Position numbers and translations under genes: made by a program. 64,000 nucleotides of DNA from Picochlorum sp. 'celeri'. Its lineage: Eukaryota > Chlorophyta > Trebouxiophyceae. A model generated the notes under the pieces. It did no database searches. It was not told where the DNA came from and was given only the letters and a program-made list of their open reading frames with translations. Shown here one piece after another: positions 50,053-60,561 of this stretch (positions are counted from its first letter, which is position 1; the number at the start of each line of letters is the position of its first letter). The DNA lies in NCBI GenBank assembly GCA_010909725.1, contig JAACMV010000008.1:496001-560000 (forward strand), written 5' to 3'.

Positions 50053-51883
50053 TCAGTCTGCGAAAGGGTTTTGTGACTTTGGCGGCATGGGATTGGTGGA
50101 GGACACGGACGCAGTACTCTCCTTTCTGCTGACCGGCATGGCAAAAGCCTTACCGTACATTTCGCCCGCAGCGCCCAAGACGAACGCATCTGGGATAGGA
50201 TTTGTTGATGAGTGTTGACTGAGTACTTGTTCTTCAACAGGTTGTGGGTCTTTGTTCTCTACATCCGATACGTGCAATGAGGAGAAGTCCAATTCACTCA
50301 AGAGATCCAGGGGTGACGATTCCTTTGCTGCAGCTGCTTCCTCTTGAGGAGGAATATGATCATCCACAATTTTCTCCCTCTCAGGCTCGAATTCCCCTAT
50401 ATCTAACAGATCGATGGGCTTTTCCGGTTTCGCTTCGGCCTCGTCCCTCACAGGAGGCAATGCTTCAGCCGTCTCCTGTGCCTCGCTGACAGCAGATATC
50501 TGCCTTGACAACGGAGCAATAATCATCCCTGGATCCATCGATCCTATTGCTGTACCAATATCAGGAGGGCTAAAGTTTAGCTTCCACTCTTTGCCACGTC
50601 TGAGAGGCTGATTCGCCTGCAAAAATCAGATTCAACATGAAAAAAAAATACTCTCCCAGCCATAGACAGTCACCCACACCCACACCCACACACCTGCTTG
50701 TTCTGAATACCACTTTCTTTTTTCAACTGTTCCAAATGCTCGCTCATCGAATCCAGAAAATCTGTCGGAGGGACCTCAATTTTCGGGAATTCAATGACCC
50801 TTTTCACGGCATCCAACTGCTGCAAAGAGGCATAGTATTTTTGCAAATCATCACCCTCCTGCAGAGCTTTGCTGTACACTTCTCTGGCTTGCGCTCCACA
50901 GTAATATTCCATTTGAAAGAATTTGTCTGCCAGGTTAATGACACCTTCACTGATTGCCTTGTAGATCTTGAAGGAGTCCCGCACAACCAAGGAAAGGGCA
51001 AACAGTGTATTGTCATTCTGACAGGCACTCCCAGTTGGCTTGCAGTCCACCAATCTCCTCTGCAGTCGTTGAATCCGTGGAAGATATTCCAAGAGTTTGT
51101 CGCTCGGCAAACTTCTAAAAGTTGACTCTTTCCCAGACTTTTCCACATCAGCGTACCACCCACTCTGGTAGTATGCATCCAAACTTTCATCAATAAATTT
51201 GCAGTATGCTCGAACCCATTCAGAGAAGTCGTACTTGCCCTCGACCGCTTTTGTGTCTAAAAATCCATCCATATTCAATGGATGCACCCGCCGTCTCTTC
51301 TGTTTCCCTGATGATGCCGAGCCCTGCTGCTGCTGGGGCTGCCTCTCCCCTCCATTCACCATACATAATTCGTCCATAAACTGCGTGCCCTCCGTCTCTT
51401 TCATCAGGCGATGGATCACCAAGGAGGCTTTCAATGCAGTCTGCATGCATGACATTCACCGTCGCGTCGAAGAAAGACCTATTTCAATGAGAGAGAAGAA
51501 ACAACATACCACCCAGTCCTTGGCCCCATGAAGGCGCTTCAACAAAGAGAAAACAACATAGCCACCCTGGGAGGGGACTGCCATTTTCAACGCTGCATGA
51601 ACCATCTAGTAGTCAGGAAATAACATGCACCAACAAATCATACTGACAGGGACGTACCAACAACATGCTTTTCTTTGGGTGGGTCTTCTGGCAAATGCCC
51701 ACGAGTTGCCTTCTGTACAGCGACATCAATATCCTGCAAACACAGTCAGTACATTTCATCCAGTATGTCCATATCTGATGAGAGGATTGGCATCCCTGCC
51801 AGCATCGGAACAAAGAGATGACGCACTTTTGTAGTTATACCCACCCCCACTGAAGCCTTGCCCTTCTTCCCGAGAAGACCCAT
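50053..51883 (-). CDS. ANTH-domain clathrin adaptor (AP180/CALM type), intact copy
   Basis: Five exons: 51845-51883, 51644-51733, 51510-51605, 50694-51440 and 50053-50616, giving 511 residues with every phase matching. The sequence is as in the copy at 33014-34845, but the three-C run keeps exon 4 open through YYQSGWYADVEKSGKESTF. Domain order: N-terminal ANTH (about residues 1-300) containing the coiled PSDKLLEYLPRIQRLQRRL region; acidic Pro/Glu linker; two DLL-type clathrin/adaptor motifs; terminal NPF. Exon 4 carries a poly-Gln stretch and KRRR. It acts at the plasma membrane or trans-Golgi in clathrin-coat assembly. If the duplication is artefactual, this is the correct sequence of the single gene. 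Confidence 0.88.
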
Positions 51884-52095
51884 CTTGGCGATGCTCCTCT
51901 GGAATCAAACAGAATTAATACTAGTTACAGAGTACTTGCCATGGTGCCTGGGACCTTGTATGGAAACAGAACCGTGTCTTCAGAACAATCAAGTCTGTCC
52001 TCCTATTGGGGTCCACGTTTGATGGGAAACGCCCAGCCAATATCATTGTCCGATCGTAGAGTCCCACTCTTTGTGTTGCAATGGGACATACGATA

Positions 52096-52748
52096 CGGCC
52101 CTCCCAGATAGATCTCGCAGGGCCGGATTTGGACCCTCCAAAATCGGCCATTCTGAGCCCCCCAAATGAGGCCCTCCCAGCTGCAGCCGGGAATGCCTCA
52201 TTTCCGCCAAAGCCAAAATCGGCCCAAATGAGGGCCTCCCGGATAGGGAGTTCAAATTTCGAATCGCGGGTAAAATCTCCGTACGCTGCGAAGCATTGCG
52301 ACAGATAGATATTATCGGTGATTACTATCATATATATATCAGGGGCTCTAAAAATATAATGAATCACTACTATGTAACAAAATCACGCACCGTTCCCGAT
52401 AATCTTGCAGAGAATGGGTGGGAACCCTGTTTCGCGATCCACAACACCATCGCGCTGTCGACGCGATGCGCCGGGCTACTCAGCCCACGGGTGGATATTA
52501 AACATTACTTGATGATCCATTGTTTGTTACAATTGATACTACGTCAAGGACAGTAGGTTTTGTTGGCCAAGTAGCGTCGAGGGATTGTTGACGGTTACTA
52601 GCCGGGAGGCCCTCATTTGGGCCGATTTTGGCTTTGGCGGAAATGAGGCATTCCCGGCTGCAGCTGGGAGGGCCTCATTTGGGGGGCTCAGAATGGCCGA
52701 TTTTGGAGGGTCCAAATCCGGCCCTGCGAGATCTATCTGGGAGGGCCG
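52096..52748. mobile_element. Foldback-type element: 147-bp perfect inverted repeats around a 359-bp core
   Basis: Arms at 52096-52242 and 52602-52748 are exact reverse complements over 147 bp by my reading. Each arm has two related internal units (GGAGGGCCTCATTTGG and GGCCGATTTTGG patterns) and is much richer in GC than the core. The core has no open frame with coding character. No clear target-site duplication is visible at the outer ends. It could be a non-autonomous foldback or MITE-like transposon, or a structural inverted duplication. It lies between the duplication edge and the plastid S13 gene. Confidence 0.6.
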
Positions 52749-52982
52749 GATGGTCTGTCATCTACGACTGGTATATACCACATCATCTGGATGTCTTGCA
52801 GACGGATATCCGTCGATCGCCATCCTGGCCATCATCGATGATGTGATATCACTGTGATGCATCATGATTCTCTCATCATTGAGAGGTGATGGCATGGTAC
52901 TAACTAAGAATGAATCATTATGATTATTACAACAACAACAACACTATAAAGATCATTGGTAGCATCTGAGGAACGTCTTCAC

Positions 52983-53735
52983 TTACTTCTTCTTTCCTGG
53001 AATAGCCACGGCTCTACCCTTGCGAGTTCTTGCATTGTTCTTTGTGTTCTGTCCACGAGTTGGAAGACCCTGCAGTCGATACATATATATCAGCCATTGC
53101 ATTCATCACAATCATTTTATGAGTATATAGTAATAACACGTACGTTGATGTGTCTACGTCCACGATAGCATCCAATTTCTTTTAACCTCTTGATGTTCAG
53201 GTTTACATATCTCCTCAAGTCACCCTCTGTGGTGTACTTGTCCACCTCCTCACGAAGCTTTGTCAGATCATCCTCTGTCAAATCTCTGGTGCGAACAGTT
53301 CCCGCAATACCCTGTACAGAAGAGAGAAAAACACCTCGTGGCATCAGTAGGGTCAGAAACACACACAGTCTTGCAAGTCAGTCTGAACGTACAGTGTCAA
53401 CGCAAATGGCCTTGGCGGTGGTGTGCCCGATTCCATAAATGTACTGAAGAGAGTATTCGATTGGCTTTGCATTTGGAATTTCCACTCCTCCGACACGAGC
53501 TGCCATTATCTGAAGAGTTCCACGGCCACTCGAGACGCCGCGATTGGCTACCACGGATGGAACTCTCACGGTATTCATGGCCCTGAAACCGCTATAGGAC
53601 TTGACGGACTGCAATTTTGGATACTAATGGTGAATATATGATACTACATTGTATGGATCAATCGAGAATATAAAGACGTACGTCGTTTCCTCCCACGGTC
53701 AGGCGAGCAAGTTGCTGAGAGACTGCGTGCGCCAT
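52983..53735 (-). CDS. RPS13: Plastid ribosomal protein S13 (nuclear gene)
   Basis: Four exons: 53682-53735, 53393-53623, 53144-53311 and 52983-53069, all in phase 0, giving 179 residues. The N-terminus ([16 protein letters not shown]..., then [24 protein letters not shown]) is a transit peptide joined to the mature start. The uS13 body has [65 protein letters not shown] and [19 protein letters not shown], with a Lys-rich end. Bacterial-type S13 contacts the large subunit and P-site tRNA at the head of the 30S particle. A mitochondrial destination cannot be excluded, but the sequence is of the plastid/cyanobacterial kind. With three introns it is one of the more fragmented genes here. Confidence 0.92.
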
Positions 53736-53922
53736 TGTGTGCTGGAATGGCGGTGTTAAATCAATTGAATTATATCTATAGGAAATTGACGGAGGAGGAG
53801 ATTGGTTGGATACATTGTCCATCTGCCGCAATCAAGATTGCGCATGTGTGGCTGCAGCAGAGTAGATGTATGCTCGGTCGACCAATGCCTTTGATGGGCA
53901 TGCTCATCTTGGGGCTTTTGTT

Positions 53923-55722
53923 TTACTTCATGGCCTGGTTTTTGGTCACATCTGCCATGGCTGATTTGACAAAGTCGAATGCGGCGTCCTCTCGCTGGGA
54001 GCTGGAGAATCCACTTGTTGCTGCATGCCATGCGCTCGATGAATCAGACCTGCTGGGTTGGGCTGTGGTGTTTGCCTGGGGGGCAGTCAATACTGGTGTG
54101 GTGGTGGATCCAAACATGTTCAAAATGTCCTCTGTACTCGTGGTGGTGGCTTTGGTCTGTTCAGCAGCAGCAGCAGCAGTATTCTGTCCGCCAAAAAAAG
54201 CATTTGCAGTAGCGTGGGTTTCATTTTCAATGGAGAGGAATGGATCTGTAATGTTCTGCTCTTGCATGGGTGGGGGCTGGCTTGAGAACATATCCAGAGG
54301 CGGATTGGATTGCGGTGATGGCTCGGTCCAATCTCCAAATGGGTCACTTGTTGTACTGTGTACTTGTCCTGATGTGTTGGACACGGATGGGCTCACCAGA
54401 CCAGCCACAGGGCTGTTGGGAACAGCCTGTTCATTCTGTTGTTGAACTGCTGGGTAATCATCCAACAACAGACTGCTCATATCATCTAGCAACACACACG
54501 GGTCTGGCTGCTTAGTAGATTCCTCAGTGTGGAGTGCAGGACGGTCACCATGACCATGTGACGATGTCTCTTCAAGAGACAGCAGCAGTGACCCACCATT
54601 CTCCTTCCCATTTGATGGGTTTGCTTGATCTTCTTCTACCACGCCAATATGTGACAAGACGGAGACCGATTTTGACCTCACACGCTCTTGTGCCGATCTG
54701 GTAGCCTGCTGCAGTGCCTGTGGATGGCCTTTAAAGTAGGAAAGGATTGCCTCATCTGTCGCATGACGCTGTCTATCAGGCTTTGATATCACATCCAATA
54801 CACAAAGAGCACGTAGTGACTCTTGCCACCTCCCATGCTGTATATTCTTCTCCATTGCCTTTGCCAGTGCAGTCCCATCGCGCCCAGCAACACTGGATGC
54901 AAATGTTTGGCACTCCTCTACAGTAGGCGCCACACGCACACTACTACCCCGAGAACAGAATCGATCGACAGCCTTGACCTCATGCGTATACTTCGATGCC
55001 GACGGAGGCGATGTCTCTGTCGTTCCAGCCACATGACGAATTGTTGGTCTTTCAGAAGACCTCCCCATACTCCTGCTCCCCATACTCGTCCCAGACCCTA
55101 AAGCCTCCATGGCAGAGTCTCGTATATCCTTCAATCCCACAGAAAATGTCGTTCCAAACGCCGTGGATGTCGGAGGAGACAAGGGTGTCAAGCCCGATTG
55201 CTGCTGCTGATCACTGCCAAACCCAACCATCCCACTCCTGCCACTTCCCCCATCACCACCCCCATGATGAATCACATCCAACGCTTCTTTCGCATACTGC
55301 TGCACTCGTTTCCAAGGAATATCACCTTTGAATGGATCCGGGGCACATGTATAATGCGCCAGCTCACGAATCACAGGAGCAAGCCTATTCAAACCTCGTT
55401 GAAACTCTGGAGACCCCTTTTGTGCAACATATTTCACGAGCTTTAAACTCTTCTGCTTCACATTTGAAGACCTATACTGCAACCTCTGAGCAATACAATC
55501 CACAGCATCATCGATATTCTTCGCATCTCGTCCAACAGTCTCCAATACTTCATCCATCCTGTAAACTACACAGCCATACGAGACATCAATACCCATCTCC
55601 AGTATATCTACATATAAGATTATCCACGTACTTGGTGCGGGTTCGTCATCTCCATGCGTACATGCTTCTATTTTGAGTTTGAGTTGGACTGACTGAACCA
55701 GTCCTACAATTCGACTCGCCAT
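53923..55722 (-). CDS. ENTH/VHS-like adaptor of the tepsin/MTV1 type
   Basis: Exon 1 is 55632-55722 and exon 2 is 53923-55565 (66-nt intron without a stop in frame); 577 residues. Splicing gives PAPIYRMDEVLETVG, which leads smoothly into the helical domain: IAQRLQYRSSNVKQKSLKLVKYVAQKGSPEFQRGL, ELAHYTCAPDPFKGDIPWKRVQQYAKEAL. This matches the ENTH domain of plant MTV1 and animal tepsin, which serve AP-4 and clathrin traffic from the trans-Golgi. A second helical domain follows (CQTFASSVAGRDGTALAKAMEKNI...). The long tail has DPFGDW, DPFL and an AFDFV motif near the C-terminus that resembles AP-binding peptides. Short poly-Gln and poly-Ala tracts are present. Confidence 0.82.
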   Translation of the reverse strand: MASRIVGLVQSVQLKLKIEACTHGDDEPAPSTWIILYVDILEMGIDVSYGCVVYRMDEVLETVGRDAKNIDDAVDCIAQRLQYRSSNVKQKSLKLVKYVAQKGSPEFQRGLNRLAPVIRELAHYTCAPDPFKGDIPWKRVQQYAKEALDVIHHGGGDGGSGRSGMVGFGSDQQQQSGLTPLSPPTSTAFGTTFSVGLKDIRDSAMEALGSGTSMGSRSMGRSSERPTIRHVAGTTETSPPSASKYTHEVKAVDRFCSRGSSVRVAPTVEECQTFASSVAGRDGTALAKAMEKNIQHGRWQESLRALCVLDVISKPDRQRHATDEAILSYFKGHPQALQQATRSAQERVRSKSVSVLSHIGVVEEDQANPSNGKENGGSLLLSLEETSSHGHGDRPALHTEESTKQPDPCVLLDDMSSLLLDDYPAVQQQNEQAVPNSPVAGLVSPSVSNTSGQVHSTTSDPFGDWTEPSPQSNPPLDMFSSQPPPMQEQNITDPFLSIENETHATANAFFGGQNTAAAAAEQTKATTTSTEDILNMFGSTTTPVLTAPQANTTAQPSRSDSSSAWHAATSGFSSSQREDAAFDFVKSAMADVTKNQAMK

Positions 55723-56112
55723 GGCGTCGATATCAACCGCCAGACTCGTAGATAGATCCTAGATACGTATGACGAGTAAGAGTATTATTCAAATCAATCA
55801 CTGTCTGAACCTTTGAGAATACTCTAAAGACACATGCTTCTTCTTTAAATGTTTTAGTAAGGAACTTTTTGTCGATAGCCATGTGGTATTTGGACTAACA
55901 CTCCTGGTGGATAGATTCTGTACCATAAATACCCATCATCTGTAAAAACTGCTACTATTGTGAATCATTGGTCATCCATGCACAAGATGGGGATGGGGGT
56001 TTGAATTCGAATGTCGTTTGTTCTCGGGTTGGATTATTTACGGCTGATGTGGTCCTAGACTGAAAAGGATACTATATATTGTCATTAGAGTCTGATATTA
56101 GTTCCGATCAGG
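55723..56112. other. Divergent promoter region
   Basis: 390 bp between the tepsin-like gene and the next plus-strand gene. A TATA-like ACTATATATTG lies near 56070, about 40 bp before the ATG at 56113. Nothing else recognised. Confidence 0.4.
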
Positions 56113-56769
56113 ATGAATAGAAAGAGGATGGGGAGGCATGACTCGTGTAGCAGTTTTGGTCACCTTGAGTCAGCATCACCTTCCAGGATGCATCCTAGTA
56201 CCAATGACGGGGGTACCGCCAAGACACCCTTGGCCCCAGTGGTATCTTCAGTTGAAGATGATGAGTTGCGGAAGAAGCGGAAAGACAGGGATATTGGGAT
56301 GACACCAATGTCCACGGATACTGTGGCTGTTCAGACAAAACGGTGTCAGAATAAATCCCTTGCAGGGATGCAGTGGTTTGAATATGATGCGGATATTGTG
56401 GATAATTTGTCAAAGACAAAGAGGTTTGCGACTGAATGTATGTCTGATGATGTGGCGAGTCTGATGTCGCTCAACTCCTCGCATCAAGATGGAGACTCTC
56501 CATCACCCTTGTCAAAGTATCGGAAAAAGCAGAGGCATGATGACCGCACAGTAGTGCCAGAAGTGCGTGTATCATGCACGCAGCAGAATCACACTGAATA
56601 TGATGCTTGTGTGACTCCCGTGAAGTCTCGATTGCATGCGACAATAACATCAGGCGCTGCAGGTGTAGGGCCAATATCCCCTTCTGATACGACACCCGAG
56701 GATCACGTGGATTTGAGACGAACGGCCCTTGTGAGACTCGCATTGCGGCACAAAGGAGAACCGTCATGA
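56113..56769 (+). CDS. Hypothetical Ser/Thr-rich protein
   Basis: 218 residues, single exon, with a TATA-like box shortly upstream. Low hydrophobicity, many Ser, Thr, Asp and Arg; a KKRKDRD stretch near residue 55 could be a nuclear signal. Several Ser-Pro and Thr-Pro sites (PSPLSKY, VTPVKS, ISPSDTTPEDH) suggest regulation by proline-directed kinases. No domain recognised. It converges on TRM6 with 25 bp between stops. Confidence 0.5.
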   Translation: MNRKRMGRHDSCSSFGHLESASPSRMHPSTNDGGTAKTPLAPVVSSVEDDELRKKRKDRDIGMTPMSTDTVAVQTKRCQNKSLAGMQWFEYDADIVDNLSKTKRFATECMSDDVASLMSLNSSHQDGDSPSPLSKYRKKQRHDDRTVVPEVRVSCTQQNHTEYDACVTPVKSRLHATITSGAAGVGPISPSDTTPEDHVDLRRTALVRLALRHKGEPS

Positions 56770-56794
56770 TCTATATTGTATTGCAAACATTGTA

Positions 56795-58371
56795 TTACAC
56801 CGCATCCTCATTGTGACTGGATGTGTATTGATTGAGGTCAACCCATCGGCCCCGTTTTGTGACAGTTCCCGTCAGAATGTACCCTCCTCCATGGTTCATG
56901 TTCATCAAGGGGTGTGTTCGTAATGGAAGCACTTGTATGTCTCTGGTCCACGCTTCATGGATTGTTGTTCCTACAGCATAGTTTTTGACTCGAAGGAGAT
57001 TCATGCAGTCTACTAATGGTTGGAGAACCTGTGAGACAACAACAAACGTTGCAGACGGAGCTAGGAGTGGCAGCACAGCAAATAGGGACGATTTCAACGA
57101 ATAATGTGCTGCTGTAATAATACAACTCGTAAATCGAGGCTTTGCTGGAGGGGCAGCCACTGTAGTGTCCTCATCCTCATCCCTCTTCTTATCTGTAAAG
57201 TACTTTGCACGATGCGCCATGCCATCAACCTCGAGGAGAAGATCAAACAGTGGTTTTGTGTGAATAGTCTTCTGTATTGTATCCGAGAAATTGAACTGTG
57301 TTGTAATGGATATCGAGGGCGAGTTTCTACCATGATGGGCAGCACACACCTCACCAAACCCACCCAATTTCTCTGCAACAGCCCCTGTAACAAGCCCACT
57401 GGATGCCTCCAGCACAAGAACATTTTGGTATGGACCTACATTCGCCATTGTTAGAGCAAGAGCAAGTGTATCTGGCCTCAAATACCCAATGGTATTGCTG
57501 TGCCGAGAATAATATGCTTCAGCAAGCACAGCTGCTGATGGCTTCCGAGCACACCCAATCAGCACATACTTGTCCACTTTTTTCTTCCTGAAAAACCATC
57601 AACCATTCACAAAGTGAGTCATCATTCTTTTTTTCTTCTTTTTTCAATACTACTCCCAATCAATCAATCAACCGATTGGGATTGACCAACAAAACAACGC
57701 ACTTGTACTTTTTCTGAGCAAACCCACTCATCTTGTCAAAATTCTTTGAATTCGTCACCAACGCATCCACAATCGTAGCCCCCTCGGCACCAGAGGCCTT
57801 CATCCCTTCAATCTCTTCCCTTGACATGTGCTGATTCCCCGCCTCTTGGTCATGGATGTGATTTGAACCATCCCGATCAACATCCTCCAACTGCTCATCC
57901 CATTCCTCACTAGGCTCACTGCATTGGACAATACGCGATCATCATCACAGGATGAAACATATACATATATAGTCGATGATACAGTAGGATGTCATACGCA
58001 CTGTGCAACCGGCCGAAGCGATGCCCCGTCCTCTCCCAGTCCAAACAAGGTCCCAAACCTATGCCCAACAAGATCAGTCGTCTGACAATTTCCTCGACCA
58101 AACCTCACCGTACTGCATCAGTAATCAATACTATGTTTGAATATTTCAATCACCAAAGATGATGCATTCCAGAATCAGAATATTCGAAGACATCCTCGCA
58201 TGGCATGGCAATGTTTCTCTTCAAATGCATTGTATTTCAAAAGACATGGAAAACCCACCTTCCGCTCTTCACCTTTACAAACTGTACCTTTAATTTATTA
58301 TTAACATCAAATACGACCGTATCACCCTCCTGAATAATATCTGGGTCTTTGCCACAACCACTGTTCGCCAT
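56795..58371 (-). CDS. TRM6: tRNA m1A58 methyltransferase non-catalytic subunit TRM6
   Basis: Four exons: 58259-58371, 58002-58058, 57703-57918 and 56795-57587, with consistent phases, 392 residues. The N-terminal barrel is IIQEGDTVVFDV...LKVQFVKVKSGR then FGTLFGLGEDG. The segment ATIVDALVTNSKNFDKMSGFAQKKYK, then KKKVDKYVLIGCARKP, and GYLRPDTLALALTMANVGPYQNVLVLEASSGLVTGAVAEKLGG are TRM6 hallmarks. The methyltransferase fold is degenerate, as expected for the non-catalytic partner of TRM61. The complex methylates A58 in the T-loop of nuclear-encoded tRNAs, including initiator tRNA-Met. Two tRNA genes of unusual form lie in the same window, though no link is implied. Confidence 0.92.
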
Positions 58372-58836
58372 GCTTCGCTTTATTTGTATGTATCTCAATG
58401 CCTCTCCATCAACACCGTCATAATTACAATTCAAATAATAGTACTGTTGATGTACTATGAATTCAATCCGGTGCTCTCTACTTATAGTACATGCATGTGT
58501 GTGAAACACTCCATGCAAATGGTTGCCCTTTTCCTTGAAAAGAAAGAATTGTTCTTTCAAGAAATGTAGAATTGCCGGTATGTCCACCCCGTCGATGCCG
58601 TGTTCAATGCATGCAGTCAATCACGGATGATTGGATTCTCAGGGTATCAGATCGCCAGATGAGATGGGAATCTTTTGCACCCCATGGACATGGGCATGGA
58701 ATATTGATGGGGGTTCTTCTTCTGCTGCTGCTAGTGTAGGATTTGGGACATCCTGTCTCTTCTAGGGTCAATTCACATGCACAGGCTGCTCTGTTGATGG
58801 ATAATTTTGAAACTGAATAAAACCCAAGAGCAATCA
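58372..58836. other. Divergent promoter region TRM6/MATE
   Basis: No gene recognised in 465 bp. Frames on both strands are short and without domains. Confidence 0.35.
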
Positions 58837-60477
58837 ATGATGGATGATGTGCTGGATTACGATAATTCAGCGTATTCGTCTTACAAAGCAATTGCTGGGG
58901 TCGCTGTTCCTTCCATTGTTTTGAACGGTAGGTCATGCACCGTTTGGATTTGTTCATACCCTGAATGCATGAAAAATCTAAATATATGTGTGGATTTGAT
59001 TCCTGTGTGTGCAGCTGCGGCTCCTTTGACTGGGGTGGTTCAAACAGCCTTCTTGGGGTATTACGTAGGGAACCATGCCTTGGGAGCATACGGTGCCTGT
59101 ACTATCATTGCTGGGTTTGCCACTCGTATATTCAACTTTCTTGTGGATGGGGTGAGTGCGAAAACTGGTAAGAGTGTTGGGAGACGGGCATGGAGGGAGC
59201 TTGGGGCAAGGGTGAAGCATTCCTTGCTCTTTGCAGTGGCCATGGGAGTGCTGGGGTTGAGTATGCTGATGCTTTTGAAAAACTTTTTGATGGAGGGTGT
59301 TTTAAATTTATCTGGGGATATTTTGGATGAGGCATATGGCTTTTGGACTCTTCGAGCGTTGCTGGTGCCATTTTTATTGCTGAACATGAGCTTGTCAGGC
59401 ATCTTGCAAGGGTTTCGATGTGTCAAGACGGTGGCCATGTTGAACACAGTGCAAGCTCTTATAGAAATGGGTGGAAGTGTTTTTGTCATCATGTTTGAGA
59501 TACAATTTCAGGGGAGTCGACTGATGTCGGTCGGGGTTGTGTCTCTGGTGTCATACCTACTGTCTGTTGTCGCTGGGTGTGTGTTGATATTTGTCATGAA
59601 ACCTCCCGAGGCTGGCGCGTCTTTTTCGTTGTGGATAGAAATGTTTTATCCGGAATTGTCGTCGTCGTCGTCCTATTCCAGCCTGCGTGATTCTCTGGTT
59701 GGTACAGACAATGAGGATGATGATGATGATCTAGAAGAAGAGGAAGACGAGACATTGTTGGACTTTGTCAAGGATGGGCTAAACATGTTGATTCGATCCC
59801 TGATTATGCAGTCGACATTTTTTATAGCATTGGTATGTTCGACGCGATTAGGGAATAAATACTTGGCTGCCCATTCCATTATTAGTCAGCTCTGGTTGCT
59901 TTTGAGTTACATTGTGGATGGGTTTGCTGCGGCTGCGATTGTGTTGGGGTCGCGACTTGGGGGTCAAGCGTACAACCCTGCTCGAGCAGCTGACGCAAAG
60001 ATGCATCTACAGCGGTTAATTATACGTGTGCTATCAGCAGGGCTGATTACTGGTGTGGCAGCAGCCATTGTGTTCCAGGTCAAGGCGGATGCCATCATGG
60101 GACTCTTTACAAGGAATGAAAAGACTCTTGCAATTCTAAAAAACGGCACCTGGCAATTACTGAGTCTTGTCCAGCCATTGAATAGTCTTGTATTTGTATA
60201 CGATGGTCTCATGTATGCGTCTCAGTCCTTTACATTTATCAGAAATTATTTTTTAGTCGGATTCTTTGTTGTCTTCATGCCAATCATTGGGCTGCAAGTT
60301 TCAGTATGGCACACCTTGTGGGGAGTATGGATGGCAAAAGCATTGTTCAATGTATGGAGATGTCTCGGAGCAGCATATCTGATACACCATGTGTTCTTGG
60401 CAGAATTCGACGCAGAATGCCTGCGTCGATCACGCAGCTCTCGTAGCATTATTAATATTGATGAATCGGCAGCGTAA
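58837..60477 (+). CDS. MATE-family multidrug/organic-compound transporter
   Basis: ATG at 58837; intron 58928-59014 (87 nt, reads through in frame without a stop, donor GTAGGT, acceptor GTGCAG). Spliced product 517 residues. About twelve transmembrane helices in two halves. The first half shows AAPLTGVVQTAFLGYYVGNHALGAYGACTIIAGFATRIFNFL; the second shows FFIALVCSTRLGNKYLAAHSIISQLWLLLSYIVDGFAAAAIVLGSRLGG, the MATE signature region with conserved polar residues. An acidic Ser/Asp/Glu loop (DNEDDDDDLEEEEDE) separates the halves and is coded by a GAT/GAA microsatellite. The type resembles plant DTX proteins of plastid or vacuolar membranes. The substrate is unknown. Confidence 0.88.
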   Translation: MMDDVLDYDNSAYSSYKAIAGVAVPSIVLNGRSCTVWICSYPECMKNLNICVDLIPVCAAAAPLTGVVQTAFLGYYVGNHALGAYGACTIIAGFATRIFNFLVDGVSAKTGKSVGRRAWRELGARVKHSLLFAVAMGVLGLSMLMLLKNFLMEGVLNLSGDILDEAYGFWTLRALLVPFLLLNMSLSGILQGFRCVKTVAMLNTVQALIEMGGSVFVIMFEIQFQGSRLMSVGVVSLVSYLLSVVAGCVLIFVMKPPEAGASFSLWIEMFYPELSSSSSYSSLRDSLVGTDNEDDDDDLEEEEDETLLDFVKDGLNMLIRSLIMQSTFFIALVCSTRLGNKYLAAHSIISQLWLLLSYIVDGFAAAAIVLGSRLGGQAYNPARAADAKMHLQRLIIRVLSAGLITGVAAAIVFQVKADAIMGLFTRNEKTLAILKNGTWQLLSLVQPLNSLVFVYDGLMYASQSFTFIRNYFLVGFFVVFMPIIGLQVSVWHTLWGVWMAKALFNVWRCLGAAYLIHHVFLAEFDAECLRRSRSSRSIINIDESAA

Positions 60478-60561
60478 ATCTCCAATCGATCGAGGATATT
60501 CACACATTCATGTCGTCAACGAATCATGATACAGTAATTTCATTTTGTATTATACATGTCA

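Larger units (their letters stand above)
49613..52066. repeat. 2.45-kb duplicated segment, copy 2
   Basis: 2454 bp matching 32574-35028 apart from one C in a homopolymer. The left end is at the gap. The right end diverges abruptly after GAGTCCCA, 29 bp before the inverted repeat at 52096. Confidence 0.9.

Noticed and set aside
52055..52857. Matching peptides (REALIWADFGFGG...) on both strands
   Set aside because: They arise from the two arms of the perfect inverted repeat, not from genes.
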